Shown: one piece after another, positions 1 through 12,260 of the stretch
Numbering within the stretch: the first letter of the stretch is position 1
How the letters are laid out: each line of letters starts with the position of its first letter
Assembly: GCF_000247695.1 (NCBI RefSeq)
Contig: NW_004624776.1
Coordinates: forward strand, 13,754,804-13,818,803
Direction: 5' to 3'
Length of the DNA stretch: 64,000 bases
Source: Heterocephalus glaber
Taxonomy: Eukaryota; Chordata; Mammalia; Rodentia; Bathyergidae
Program-made: the position numbers and the translations under genes
Notes under the pieces: generated by a model
The model's input: the letters and a program-made list of their open reading frames with translations, nothing else
Databases searched by the model: none
What the model was told of the DNA's origin: nothing

Positions 1-279
1 ATCTGCAAATAATGACAATTTGACTTCTTCATTTCCTATCTTTATTCCTTTTATTTCTTTCTCTTGTCTAATTGCTGTGGCTAATGTTTCCAAGACTATA
101 CTGAACAGATGTGGTGATAGCGGAATTCCTTGTCTTGTTCCTGATTTTAGTGTAAAGGATTTCAGTTTTTGACCATTTAGTATGATATTGGCTGTTGGTT
201 TTTCATGACTTTTATCAGATTGAGGTAGAGACAGTCTATTCCAATTTTTTGTAGGCTTTTTGTCATAAATGCATATTGG

Positions 280-368
280 GTGCAGGGAATTTGGCTTAGT
301 AGTTCTGCCACCTGCCTCGCAAGCATAAGGACACAAGTTCGATCCCTGGTACCAAAAAAAGAAAAAAA
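280..368 (+). mobile_element. ID-type SINE inserted in the L1, with target-site duplication
   Basis: The tRNA-derived body runs from the A-box-like start to a GGTACC end and an A-rich tail. A 17-bp direct repeat (tcataaatgcatattgg at 263-279, one mismatch in the copy at 369-385) flanks it, so it jumped into the L1 after the L1 was in place. It belongs to the 'ttctgccacctgc' subfamily described in the findings. Confidence 0.92.
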
Positions 369-3294
369 TCATAAATGCATGTTGGATTTTGTCGAATGGT
401 TTTTCTGCATCTATTGAGATGATCATATGGTTTTTGTCCTTGGCTCTATTGACATAGTATATTACAGTTATTGATTTGCATATGTTGAACCATCCCTGCA
501 TCCCTCAGATGAATCCCACTTGGTCAGGGTGTATGATCTTCTTGAGGATCTTCTGGATTCTATTTGACAGTATCTTATTAAGGATTTTTGCATCTATGTT
601 CATTAGTGAGATTGGCCTACAGCTCTCTTTTTGGTTGGGTCTTTCTCTGCTTTGGGGATCAAAGTGATGCTTGCTCTCAGGAGTGAATTTGGGAGTATTG
701 CTTCCCTTTCAATTTCATTGAAGAGGTTAAACAGCAGTGGCAGTAGTTCCTATCCAAATGTCTTTTAGAATTTGGCAGTGAAGCCATCAGGACCTGGAAT
801 TTTTTAGTTGGTAAGTTTTTAATTATGTTTTCAATTTCATTGATTGATATTGGGTTGTTTAGAATTTTTAAGTCATCCTCATTCACCTTTGGTAATTCAT
901 ACATATCTAGGAATCTGTCCATTTCTTCTGTGTTTTCTGTCTTATTGGCCTGTAGGTTCTCAAAGTAAGTATTGATGATCCGTTTGATTTCTGCTGGGTC
1001 CATTGTAATTTCACCCTTTTCATTCATAATTGCATTGCTTTGGGCCTTTTCTTTCCTTTCTCTGATAAGGTTGGCTAAGGGTTTGTCAATTTTGTTTATT
1101 CTTTGGAAGAACCAACTCTTGGCTTCATTGATTTTTTGTATTGTTTTCTTAGTCTCCATTGAATTGATTTCTGCCCTGATCTTTATAATTTCCACCCTTG
1201 TATGAGCTTTGGGTTTGTCCTACTCTTCTCTTTCTAGAAGCTTGAGGTTCAACATCAAGTTGTTGAATCGGGCTCGCTCTGTTTTCCTAATATGAGTATT
1301 CACTGCTATGAATTTCCCTTGTGAGACTGCTTTCATTGTGTCCCATAGATTGCGATATGTTGTATTGTCATTGTCATTTAATTGAAGGAACTGTCTGATT
1401 TCTTCTTTAATTTTCTCTGTGACCAATTGGTTATTCAGAAGTGTGTTGTTCAATTTCCATGTGTTTATGAAATTCTTGCAGTTTCTTTTGCTGTTGATCT
1501 CCAATTTTATTGTACTATGGTCTGATAATATACAGGAGATAACTTCAGTTCCTTCACACTTACTTAAACATGTTCTATGCATGAGTATGTGGTCTATTTT
1601 GGAGAGCAACCCATGTGCAGCTGAAAAGAGTTTGTATTCTGATTTTGTGGGGTGGAATACTCTGTAAACATCTGTTAAGTTCATTTATTCAAGAGTTTGA
1701 TTGAGTTCTACTATTTTGTTATTTATATTTTGTCTAGTTGATCTATCTGTCACAGTTGGGTATTGAGGTCCTCCACTATTATTGTACTCGTGCTTATTTG
1801 ATTTTTCATGTCCGTTAGTATTTGTTTTATGTAGTTGGGTGCACAAGTGTTTGGCATATATATATTTATGATTGTCGTCTCTTCCTCTTGGATTCTTCCC
1901 TTTACAAGGATGTAGTGTCCTTCTTTGTCTCTCTAAATCAGTGTTGGTTTGAAATCCACTTCATCTGCAAAGAGGATAGTTACTCTTGCTTTTGGGGGGG
2001 TTCCTGTCACATGGAGTGTTGTTTTCTACCCTTTAAATTTCAGTCTATGAGTTTCTTTTTGAATTAAGTGCATTTCTTGTATGCAGCATATTATTCGATC
2101 TTGCTTCTTGACCCATTCTGCCGGTCTATTTCTTTTGATTAGTGAATTGAGACCGTTAACATTGATGGTTATAACTGATACATATTGACTTATCATTGTC
2201 ATGACTTTTTCTTTTTGTTGGATTCTCACCCTTTACGTTTAATTTCTTGTCATACCCAATGGATTCATTCTGCTGGGTTTCCTGGGGTTGTGATCCTCAT
2301 TGTCTTTTCCTAGCATATTGTCTAAAATTTTTTGAAGTGCTGGTTTGGTATTCATGGAGTTCCTAAGGTGCTCTTTGTCATGAAAGTATCTTATTTCTGA
2401 ATCAGTTTTGAAAGATAGTTTTGCAGGGTACATCAATATGGGTTGGAAGCTGTTTTCCTTTAGGGCTTGAAATACAGCAGTGCAAGCTCTTCTTGCTTTA
2501 AGAGTTTGTGTTGAGAAGTCTGCTGTGATTCTGATGGGCTTTCCTTTGTATGTGATTTGTTTCTTTTCTCTGACTGCTTGTAGAATTTTCTTCTTCTGTT
2601 GGGTTTCTGGAATTTTAAGTATTATATGTGTATGTGTAGTTTTTTTTGATCAAGGCCAGTTGGAGCCCTATATGCCTCACTTATCTGTATGTCAAATTCT
2701 TTTCCCCTACTTGGGAAATTTTCTGCCATCATTTCTGTGGATAGTTTTTTTTATGTTGTCTTCACTCTCTCCTCTTTCTTCATTGACCCCTAATCAGTCT
2801 TATGTTATTCTTCTTTGCATTTTCTACCATCTGCTGGATTGATTTCTCATGGTTCCTACTATTTTAAAGCAATTTTTCTTTTCTTGGTCACTAATTGCAA
2901 TCTTATCTTCTATATCTGAAATTCTGTCCTCACATTGGTTCATTCTGCTGTGTAAACTTTCAATGGAGATTTTAATCTCCTGCAAATCTGTTTGAATCTG
3001 TTTTATGGATTCCATTTGTTTCCTATGTTGGTATTCCATCATGTTCCTCAGCTTCTCTTTTTTTATCTGTGTCCTCTCTAGATTTATTAATCATGTCTTG
3101 CACTATGGGCACAATCTCTGCTGTTATCTGAGAAATCATTTCTGATTTCATTTTTTCCAGATCCTTTTGTTGCCAGTTCAGGAGTACAGGTGGTTGAGTA
3201 TCAGATTATTGCATCTTGTTTCCCTTTGGGGTTGCTTTAGGTGATCTGAAAGTCTGGTTTTGAGATCTGTTTAAGTGTCTTCTCATTTCATAGG

Positions 3295-3295
<1 letters not shown>

Positions 3296-3332
<37 letters not shown>
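3296..3332. repeat. (GT)n microsatellite
   Basis: About 18 uninterrupted GT units lie within the 5' region of the antisense L1. Confidence 0.97.
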
Positions 3333-3352
3333 TGCTGGTGCCTGAGTCGCTC

Positions 3353-3422
3353 ACCTCCTCGGCACTGGGGGTGGTGGCACGGCGTCCCGGAAGGCTTACC
3401 TCCTCCTGGGCACTGGGGGTGG
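3353..3422. repeat. Two imperfect GC-rich repeat units in the L1 5' region
   Basis: The motif ggcactgggggtgg occurs twice, about 47 bp apart, each copy preceded by acctcctc. This looks like a short tandem unit in the L1 5'UTR or promoter; its role is inferred only from position upstream of ORF1. Confidence 0.55.
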
Positions 3423-3639
3423 CCCTGCTCCTTGGCCTCCCTGTATATTTCAATCACACCTTGTATATATAAAATAATATCACAGATGTGGATTTCGGAA
3501 ATACTATATTGTAAGTCTTGCGACTGAAATCTATTACTTGTGTCTTTAAAAATGTGCTTTTTCTTGAATCATATAACTTACTGTCTAAATCTTCTTCATA
3601 ATGCTTATTAGACTGTTAATAAGGTAATTATGATTAAGA

Positions 3640-4005
3640 TTTAGTTTTTAATTTTAACAGATTTACTGAGATATCATTTACATAACATAAAATATGGTCA
3701 CTCTATACAATTCAGTGATTTTAGTAGATTTACAGAGCTGTGCAGCCATCCCTGTGTTCTAATTTTAGAACATTTCCATTGTCCTTCCCAAAGACATGAC
3801 ACCAATTTAGTCCCTTCCTCTTTCCTCCTCTAGTCCCACAGTCCACTGGTTGGTTCTCTGTATCTATGGATTTGCCTTTTCTGGACATCACAGTATGTTG
3901 ACAGAATCATGCAGAGTTTGGTCTTCTTGGTGTGATCACTAACAGAATACTTCTGAAGTTCATCTGTGTTGTAGTAATTGTAGTTACACATGTGAAATAA
4001 GTGGC
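3640..4005 (-). mobile_element. Ancient L1M-type 3' end, antisense
   Basis: The stretch follows the antisense L1ME/L1M 3'-end pattern: a poly-T-like start, 'tttactgagatatcattt', 'acaattcagtgattt', then 'tctatggatttgcctttt'. It is heavily diverged and has no coding capacity. Confidence 0.75.
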
Positions 4006-5393
4006 TCTACCATCACTGACTCCTGCATCCTTGGAGTTAAAAATTAATAGAGTATCCTTTGGTTGTGCGTTTATGAGTTTGTTTTGTAATTTCCTGGATT
4101 CAAGTTCAGAAGAACATGAATCATCTCATTCCATAGGAGAGTTTTGCTCTTCCCTGAGTACCAAAGCCCTTTTCTATGTGTAGAACTGCTAAGGGAAGTG
4201 TCTTGCCCTCATCATAGCAGTTGGTCGTGCAGTGAATGGCCCATTCTTAAGCCTTGCCGGGCTTGAAGCTGGGGCCTTTTAGTCCACACCAGCAGCAAGT
4301 GAGGCACCTAGCACTGGCTGTAGTCAGAGACTTCTGTTCTAACTGATTTTTACCTTCACTTGAACTTTAAGGTACAAAATTAGAAAGCTCTTGTGACTTT
4401 GTTTTGTGTGTGTAAATTTGGGGAGAAAATTAAAATTGGGGTTTAAAAGCTGAAAGGAGTAGGAGGATGGAAACTTGCAAAATAATAGGCAATAGATCTG
4501 GTATTCTGAAGACAGAGGTAGAAGAAAAAGTGAGAACTGGTGCATTTAACCAGAGTTCTTTTGTTCGTTGTGTCTTTTTCTATTTCTTATTATTTGAGGT
4601 AAGAAATTTCCACTAAGTAAAAGCAGCAGAGCACTCCCAGGAGATTAGAATAATGTGATGTACACCACTAATTTTGTGAAATAAACATGACATAAACTTG
4701 AAGCATTTTATTTGCTCACCCCATTTAGGGGTAGAGTAGTTGATAAGGCAATTGTAAAATACAACTTAGAGAATGATACACAGCTCCTGAACTTATGGTG
4801 GCAGTTTTATTATCAAGATTTCTGATGTTTATCTTGGAATTGCCTTACAGTCACCTCTTTCTCAGTGTCACCTCCCAAAAAATCTGAATTGACCTTTCTA
4901 TAGAAGATGTGAAATAACTTAGTGTCAAGGCAGTCATGCTGGTAACATAGCACCTCAACTTTTTTTCATATCTCTTAATTCCACACAAGGAAGACTCTGA
5001 GGTGCTGGCCACATTTCATGGTGTTTGGTGACTGGCTAGTCTATCAAGTGCTGAGTCAGAAAAAGGAACAGAAGGCTTGTGGCCCTTTGCAGTGTTTTCT
5101 TAAACTTTGCTGTTGAGGATTTGACAAGTGTCCTCTCTGCTGTGTCTAGATGAGCAGTGACATGAGTATGTGAAGGCAGGTGTGACATCGGTAGTGTGAG
5201 TGTTGCCATCTTTCATGGCTGACTCCTGAAGGCAAGAAGTAGGGCCTACATTCATTGTATCCTTCAATTCTCAGTTTATGTCTCTTATTTTTCTTGGCTG
5301 ATATGTGGGAGAAGAAGTTGGATACTCATTTTTAAAATATATTATGAACTACAGATAATTTATGAGCAGTGTTTTTTGTTTGCTTTGTTTTTC
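4005..5393. other. Unannotated upstream DNA
   Basis: I see no coding exon, RNA gene or confidently classifiable repeat here. The short ORFs are no longer than chance expectation and lack splice or codon support. Confidence 0.6.
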
Positions 5394-5464
5394 CAGTGCT
5401 GGGTACAGAACCCAGGGCCTTGTGCATGTTAGGCAAGGGCTCCACTCCTGAGCCACACCCCTAT
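5394..5464 (-). mobile_element. ID SINE
   Basis: Reverse complement of a tRNA-like ID body: cagtgctgggtacagaacc followed by the reverse complement of the A-box region ending gagccacacccc. Confidence 0.85.
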
Positions 5465-5601
5465 ACCAGGAAGAATTTTTATAACTTCTCTCACAGAAGG
5501 ATGAGTTGACATTGTAGGCACCCACACCTAATGTTTAAAAAGAGGCACAGAGAGTTCCACCAAATACTTATTGAGCTGCCAGTCCCTGTGAAATATATGT
5601 A

Positions 5602-5617
5602 TACACACACACACGCA

Positions 5618-5650
<33 letters not shown>
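5602..5650. repeat. (AC)n microsatellite, interrupted
   Basis: About 24 AC units with G and T interruptions near the left end. Confidence 0.96.
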
Positions 5651-6153
5651 TGTGGCTAGGGATAACTAAGACAAGTCCTGTGTTTAAGGAGTCTCTTTCT
5701 AGTTGAAAGTTCATCAATCATGCAGAAGCATGACTTTATTTGTATCATGAAGCATGTGTTCCATGAACTATGATAAGCATCGTAGATTAATGCAGGAGTT
5801 GTGTCAGGAAGCCATTGAAGAATTCCACTTTCTGAAAGGTTCTGTACTGAAGCTCATAGGAAATTGAAGTTGCTCAGGGTTGCTGTCAGGAGAGAAGGCA
5901 GGAAGCAGATTCCAGGGTCTTGTACTTAATGACAGCCAGAGCTATGAATGTCAGACACTGTCGGTGAATAGTACTATTTAATGCTTTCCAAGATTTGTTT
6001 GTTAACCTTCCCTGTTTAACTGTTGAAAAAATCTAAGGAAACATTGTGTTCAGAGCTATTTGAAAGTACAAGATAATCATGAGTCTCCTTGAATCAAATA
6101 TTATTTTCAAGTACTTAAGCAATTTAACTGGTAAATACTTAAAATTTTGTTTT

Positions 6154-6312
6154 GCAGTATTGAGGACTGAATCCACAGCCTTTGCACTCGAGCCACATCC
6201 CCAGGACCCCCTCTTTCAGGATAGGGTTTTGCCAAGTTACACAGCCTGAGCTTGAATTTATGATCCTTCTGCAAATGGCAAGGATTACAGGAGTACACCA
6301 CAATTTTAGGCT
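6154..6312 (-). mobile_element. B1-ID dimer SINE (B1-dID type)
   Basis: On the minus strand a degraded B1 half (ggattacaggagtacacca in + orientation) is joined to an ID half (gagccacatccccagg). The order B1 then ID identifies the dimer family. Confidence 0.75.
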
Positions 6313-7055
6313 CTAAAATAATTACTTTTAAGTGGGTTTTTTGCCACAGCTTTTTCAGTGTAGTAACGTGTATACAACAAAATTTGCCATGTTAATCATT
6401 TTTTTTCCTGCAATTCATTGGCACTCAGTTCACAATATGCACATTGTTCTGTAACCATCACCTCCATTCATCTCCAAGAACTTTCTCATTTTCTCAAAAA
6501 ATCTCTCTACCCATTAAACCACAAGTGTCCATTTTCTCCTCCCCCCAGGTTTTAGTACCCACTATTCTATTTTTTGTTGCTACAAATTAACTACTCCTAT
6601 ATACCTCCTATGAGTGGAATCTTTCAGGAGCTTTTCTTTTGTGGCTAGCTTATTTCACCCAGCATAATGTCCTTAAAGTTCATCTTTGCTATGACATATT
6701 TCAAAATTTCTTTACTTTTTTTTAAGGCTGAATAATATTCTATTATATGCATGCAATTTATTGGCATTCAGTTCACAACATTTCATTTACCCATTCATAC
6801 ATAAACATTCATTTGGGTTTTTTCTACTTCTTGGCTGTTGTCAGTAATACTGCTATGAACATGAGTATACACGTATCTGTTCCAGGCTCTGCTTTGAGAC
6901 TTTTTGGGTACACACCTACCAGTGGAATTGCTAGTGCAAACAGTCATTCTCTTTAACTTTTTGAGGAAATGCCATTCTGTTTTCTCCAGCAACTGCACCA
7001 TTTTGCATTCCAACGGTATGCAAGAGTTCCAGTTGCTCCACATCTTCCCCAACAT
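6313..7055 (-). mobile_element. Ancient L1M-type fragment, antisense
   Basis: It matches the antisense L1 3'UTR/ORF2-end pattern: 'agcataatgtccttaaag', 'ggctgaataatattct', 'ccagtggaattgctagtg' and a closing 'ccaacggtatgcaagagtt'. All frames are broken. Confidence 0.8.
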
Positions 7056-7057
7056 TT

Positions 7058-7147
7058 GTTTTCCTCCCTGCCTTCCTCCTTTTTCTCTTCTTCCTCCTCT
7101 TCTTTTTCATCCTCCTCCTCCTTCTCCCTCTCCTCCTCCTTTGTACC
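7058..7147. repeat. Polypyrimidine (CTT/CCT) tract
   Basis: About 90 bp of almost pure C/T on the + strand. It directly follows the L1 fragment. Confidence 0.9.
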
Positions 7148-7299
7148 ATCCTAAATGGGTGCGATAAATTAAATTTTATGAAAAAAAGTCTCTGTGACTT
7201 ATAAAGACAAATCAAGAACTTTGAGGAAATCACCTCCTTTCAGCCTGTGGCCTTGGATGTGAGCTGGTTTGTAACGCTAAGCCATCTGGTTAAGGGAAA

Positions 7300-7395
7300 A
7301 GCAGTTGCCTGGTACAAGTGTCAGCTCTGTCACTTTCTGCTGTGTAACTTTAGGACTTACCTTCAGATGTTTGCCTCTGTGAAATGAGTATGATA
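7300..7395 (+). repeat. Possible MIR SINE remnant
   Basis: The pattern 'agctctgtcactttctgctgt' (shortened here), then 'gtaactttaggacttacct', then 'ctctgtgaaatgagtatg' resembles the MIR core and tail. The match is from memory and is degraded. Confidence 0.45.
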
Positions 7396-7404
7396 GTAGA
7401 GTAC

Positions 7405-7720
7405 AGCAGCCTTTCCCCCTTATCTTCAGGCAGCTCCAGTGAATGCCTAAAATTGTGGATAGTGTCAGATCCAATACACCCTGTGTTTTTTTCCTATCTG
7501 TATACACCTATGGAAAAGTTAATTTATAAATTAAGCACTATAAGAGATAAACAAGAGCTATTAATAGCACAGAAGGATTATAACAGTGTGCTATAATAAT
7601 AAATGTTATAAGATAAACTCTTTCTCTCCAAGTGTCTTAGCAGTGGTATTGGTTATCAGACACCGTGTTGCTATATCACTGTAGCAGTAAGCAGTAAGCC
7701 TGCTTTACTTCCAAAGCCCC
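7405..7720. mobile_element. Tigger-type (Tc1/mariner) DNA transposon fossil
   Basis: The segments 'cctaaaattgtggatagt', 'ccaatacaccctgtgttttt' and 'aatttataaattaagcact' resemble a nonautonomous Tigger consensus. The right end is uncertain and no transposase survives. Confidence 0.5.
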
Positions 7721-9780
7721 AAAGCACAAGAGTACTATGCTGGCAGTTCAGTTATGCCAGAGGAGCTTTCAGTGAAAAAAGTCACAGTTCTTGACTTAAT
7801 AAGGAAACAAACAAAAAATTATATGCTGAGGCTGACAAACTATATGGGAAGAATGAATCTTATATCCATGCAGTTGCAAAGAGGGAAAGTAAATGCATAT
7901 TATTTTTGCTGTCTGATTGACCACAGACACTGAAACTATGGAAAACAAAACCTCAGAATAAGGAGAGGGCTCCTTCAGAAGGCTCCTTCTGTCGACCTAT
8001 CTGTCTCTGTCTCAATCTATCCATCCATCTCTATCTGTATATAAAGTCCATTGTTGTAAGGAGTCATTTGGAGGAAAAATTTGATCAGCACTGCCAGGTC
8101 AGGAGCTGTGGAAGAACTTTCAGCAGGACGGTGACATCCTTTGTTCTTGTCACAATTGCCACAACCATTTGAGTCTGAAATTCTTTTGTCAGCAGGTGGG
8201 AGGTAGGCAATTAACATCACATAATGCTCAAGGTCGCAGAATGTGTTTAGAATCAAGAACCTGGTGGCCTCCCAGAATGGTGAGGAAACTAGGAAGAACA
8301 TTCATTGTCTACCAGGCTGAATGACCTTATGTTCCATGTTCCTACTGGTTCAATGCAAAGGGGTTCCAATTTCAGATTGCACAATTGTGGAATCAAATAT
8401 AGAATATGGAGTGTGCCTGAGAAACTTGGAACTTCAAGTGTATAATTTCATCATCTCCTAGTACTGCTAGAATTCCAGTGAGCAAATGTTCATAGAGCTT
8501 GAGTCTTAGCCCTTCCCCTTCCTCTTCCTATCTCTCCTGTTGATCAGGTAGTGCTCCAAGTAAGGAGGGCCTTTGGGAATGGAAGACTTTCCAGACTGAT
8601 TAGCTGCAGGTGAGTTTAGCTTTCTTTTCCCATTATGGCATACTAGTGTCTCAGTAAGTCTTTGACAGAGCCCCTCAGTCAAAAGAAACACCTTATGATT
8701 CCACTTATTAAGCAGCTGCCTGGAAAGGCAGCTTCTAAGTACATTAAGAAAACTTAAGTTTCTTCAGAAATCATTGTGATTGTTTCAATTTGAAGTCAGT
8801 AGTCACCCCATAATTGAGGACTATTGTATATCTGTGTTTACCTTTCTTAACCTGAAGTTTGTCAAAATTATGTGGTAAACACAAAGATCCTAAAAAAATA
8901 AGAGTTAGTAACTGCATTTTTGTTGTCTTTTGGATGAGATTATTGTAATGAAGAACAGATCCATGTCGCTTGTGGCTTCTGGGGCATCGACACTGTGTAA
9001 ACTCCCAGCACAGAGCAGCAACCATTGTGACAGCAGTGCTTAGGACAAGCTGTTTCGGGAATTTGACTTGAAAATAAATATGAGCACAGTCGTATCAAGA
9101 GGAAGTGTCTTCAAGTCACCACTTTGTTGCTCTGTTAAGCCTCAGGCTTTCAGTTATCTTAGATTGACAGAAGCATAAGACTTTAGCTTCATTTTTTATT
9201 TTAGAAGGTCAGTGTTTTTGGTGAAACAAATCATCACAGTTAAGGCATGGGATGGGGAAATAGAGATGAAAAGGCATTTCTTGCCAAAGGTTATTTTATA
9301 AAATAGAATGAGACCACCTAGCAGCAGGCAACAGCCTCAGCACCGCGTTCTTGGAGCACACTGAATAGCAGGGAGGAGGCATACGAACCTGCAGCTCTGC
9401 CTCCCCGTAGAATCCACCCTGTGTGGCTGCTAATGTTCAGGTTCCTTCTTCCAAATTGCTTGCCTCTGCCCATCTCTTCAAGTTCACTGCACTGGCCTGC
9501 TTCCTCTGGTTCACTGCACTGTCTGCTCCCTCTGGTCCTGATTACTTTCCAAAGTGACAGGACAACTTTGGATCTGTCTTTCATTCCCAGACTTCTGGTT
9601 GATTCTGGGGTATATCTGGTGGCACTTCCTGGACATTTCCACTTATATGTTGCAGAGACTGCCTTCCTGTCTGTTCATCTATCTACCCATCTGAGCATCT
9701 ACCTATCTATTTAAACCAGTGTCTATAGATATTTTTAGGGCTCTCTTTTCTTTTGCCTTAAATTTTTTCCTAACTTCATA
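7720..9780. other. Mostly unique upstream DNA
   Basis: No gene is recognised. Two short degenerate TCTA/CCAT-rich tracts occur (about 7997-8040 and 9668-9712). ORFs here are short and unsupported. Confidence 0.55.
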
Positions 9781-9944
9781 CAGTGACACACACCTGTAAT
9801 CCCAGTTACTTGGGACACTGAGGTAGGAGGATCCTAAGTTCAAGGCCAGCCTGGGCAACTTAATGAGATCCTATCTCAAAATAAAGTTTTAGAAAGAACT
9901 AAGGATGTAGCCCAGTGGTAGAATACTTTTCTAGCATGCATAAG
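9781..9944 (+). mobile_element. B1-ID dimer SINE
   Basis: A B1 half (cctgtaatcccagttacttg to gagatcctatctcaaaataa) is followed by an ID half (ggatgtagcccagtggtaga). It abuts the LTR on its right. Confidence 0.9.
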
Positions 9945-9946
9945 TG

Positions 9947-10290
9947 TTATGGTTTATATCTAAGTGTCCTCCCTGAAGCTTCATGCAATAATAAGTGGGA
10001 CTTTAGGAAGATAATTGGATTATGGCAGTTTGTAGCTTACTTGCTGTTAGTAGGTGGGGTCTGGTCCAAGGAGGCGGGTCACTGGGGGAGTGGCTTGGAA
10101 GGGTTTATCCCCCTTCCCAGCTCTTTACTCTCTCTGCTTCCTCACTGCTCTGCTGTGAACTGCTTTTCTTAGCTGTCCTTGGGCCAGCTGACCATGGACT
10201 GAAACATGAGCCAAAATAATCCTCTTCTTTAAATTGTGGGTGTTGAGTGACAAGGAAATTGACTAAGAAAACAAGGCTCTGGTTCCAATC
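9947..10290 (+). mobile_element. MaLR-type solo LTR (ERVL-MaLR)
   Basis: It begins tgttatggtttatatctaag, has a 'ggtggggtct...ggtcactggggg' middle, then 'gaccatggactgaaacatga', 'gagccaaaataatcc' and an end near 'gacaaggaaattgactaag'. This order is typical of MaLR LTRs. There is no internal retroviral sequence. Confidence 0.75.
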
Positions 10291-10365
10291 CCCAGTGACC
10301 ACCTCCCTCCTCAAATTTTTTCCCTAGCTCTACTGAATTATAATTGACAAACGTTGTACATATTC

Positions 10366-10442
10366 AAGGCTGGAGATGTAGCTCAGTGGTAGACTGCTTG
10401 CCTTCAAGGCCCCAGTTTCTGTCCACAGCACCATCAAAAAAT
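10366..10442 (+). mobile_element. ID SINE nested in L1M
   Basis: Starts ggctggagatgtagctcagt and ends with an A run; the flanking 'gtacatattcaagg' and 'ctgtattcaaggtgta' suggest a short, degraded target duplication. Confidence 0.88.
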
Positions 10443-11610
10443 CTGTATTCAAGGTGTACACCTAACTAGTCTAGTGATATATGGATACACGGTGAAATGA
10501 TTACTACTATCAAGAATATTAAGGTCTACTCTCAGCACATTTGAAGTATATAATACAGTATTATTACCTATATTCACCATGTTGAATAATGTATCTTCTG
10601 AATTTATCTTAAAACTAAAACGTACTCATTAAACAAGACATCCCCATTTCCCTTACCCATCTCTGACATTACTCTCTGCTTTAAGTTTCACATACAAATG
10701 AGATCACACATATTTGTCTTCCTGTGCCAGGATAATTTCACTTAGCATAATGTCTCCAGCTCCTTCCATGCTGTCACAAATGGCACGGTTTCGTTCTGTT
10801 TTACCACTGGATAGTGTTCCATCATGTACTTAATCACATTTTCTTAATCCATTCATTCATCAGTGGACACTGAAGTTGTTTTTCATTTCTTAGCTACTGT
10901 AGATGTCTCTTCAACATGTTGATTTCATTTCCTTCAGAATATGCCTAGCAGTGGGATTGATGGATCATATGGTAGTTATATTTTTAATTTTTTGAGGAGC
11001 CTTCGTAGTATTTTCAATACAACTGTACCAGTTTACAGTCCTCCCCCCCGCCGCCACAGTACGTGGGTTCCTTTCTTCCACATCCTCACCATCACTTGTT
11101 TCTTGTCTTTTTCCTAGCCATCCTAACACATATGAGGCGGACTCTCACTGTGGTTTGAACTCACATTTCTTTGATTTGTGATTTTTGAAAACCTTTTCAT
11201 ATACTGTACTTGTCACCCATTTGTATGTCTTCCCTGGAAAGCTATCTGTTCAAGTGTTTTGCTCATTTTGTAATTAGGCTAATTAGCTTGTTGTTGATGA
11301 TGGTGATGAGTTGACTTCTTATTTATTTGAATATTTTCACCCTATAGAGAATACGGTTTGCAAGTATTTTCTCCCACACCACAGGTTACCTTTTCATTAT
11401 GTTGTTCTGGTATATAGCTTGATATAGTCCCACTTGTTTGTTTATTTACTTTTTTTGCCTGTGCTTTTGATGTTATATCTAAAAACTGAGTTGCCACAGC
11501 TAATGTCAAGGGACTTAGCTCTTATATTTCCATCTAGTATTTTCATGGTTCTGATTTTTTTGTGTTCATTTTTAAATCAATTTTTAGTTGGGTTTTGTGT
11601 CTGCTATGTT

Positions 11611-11714
11611 TTTTGTTTGTTTGTTTTTGTTTTTGTTTTTTGGTACTGGCGATCAAACTTGGGTCATTGCGCTTGTAAGGCAGGCAGCAGAACCACTGAG
11701 CTAAATCCCTGGGC
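11611..11714 (-). mobile_element. ID SINE nested in L1M, with target duplication
   Basis: A T-rich tail is followed by ggtactggcgatcaaactt and an ending at ctgagctaaatccctggg. A 15-bp duplication (tgtgtctgctatgtt at 11596-11610, one mismatch at 11715-11729) flanks it. It has the caggcagcagaacc middle of the GGTACC-end subfamily. Confidence 0.88.
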
Positions 11715-12260
11715 TGTGTATGCTATGTTAAGGATCCAGTTTCTTTCTTTTTCATGTAGATACGTATTTTCCCAACACCTTTTAATTACAAAAGTATCCT
11801 TCACTTGTTCTTGGCACTTTATCAAAGATTAGTTGACCATACACACTTGGATTAATTTCTTGACTCCCTATTCTGTTCTACTGCTCTATATGTCTATTTT
11901 TGTGTCAATATCATGATGTTTTGATTACTATAGTTTTATAATATAATTTGAAATCAAGTAGTATGATGCCTCCAGGTTTATGGTTTTTTGTTCATAATTG
12001 CCTTGTCTCTTCTCACTGCATCTTTGTCTTGTTCATGATCTTAGAGGAAAAGCTTTTAACTTTTCACCATTGTGTACAATGAAGGTGGGCTTGTCGTATA
12101 TGGTCTTCGTTATGTTGAGGACCATTCCTTCTGTGTCATATTTGTTAGGAGTTTTTATCATGAATGGATGTTGATTTTCATGAAAGGCCCTTTTGCATCT
12201 ACTGTGATGAATATAAGGTTTTTATACTTCATTTTATTTGTTTATTTGTTTATTTATTGG

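Larger units (their letters stand above)
1..3440 (-). mobile_element. LINE-1 element, antisense, decayed; 3' part lies left of the window
   Basis: On the minus strand this reads, from 3440 down to 1, as L1 5'UTR, ORF1, a short spacer, then ORF2. ORF1 remnants include a coiled-coil-rich segment (about 3042-2824) and the C-terminal end near 2436-2239. ORF2 begins near 2200 with the endonuclease domain (NVNGLN-type start, then an IQE motif) and continues into the reverse-transcriptase domain. The first 30 window bases on the minus strand read up to the FAD of the FADD-type catalytic motif, so the window edge cuts the element at its active site. The frame is broken into short ORFs (for example 2229-2026, 1684-1220, 1195-677), so this copy is inactive. 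Divergence is moderate, which suggests a rodent-lineage insertion rather than an ancient mammalian one. A (GT)n tract and GC-rich sequence sit at its 5' end. Confidence 0.93.
10318..12235 (-). mobile_element. Ancient L1M, antisense 3' portion with partial ORF2
   Basis: The + strand shows the usual antisense L1M succession: 'aattataattgacaaacgt', 'tcacttagcataatgtctcc', 'gcagtgggattgatggatca', then ORF2-derived 'gtagtatgatgcctccagg' and 'ccttttgcatctactgtgat'. Internal deletions are likely near the right end. Two ID elements are nested in it. Confidence 0.85.

Noticed and set aside
9947..10290. Intact endogenous retrovirus
   Set aside because: Only LTR-like sequence is present; no internal region or paired LTR is seen nearby.
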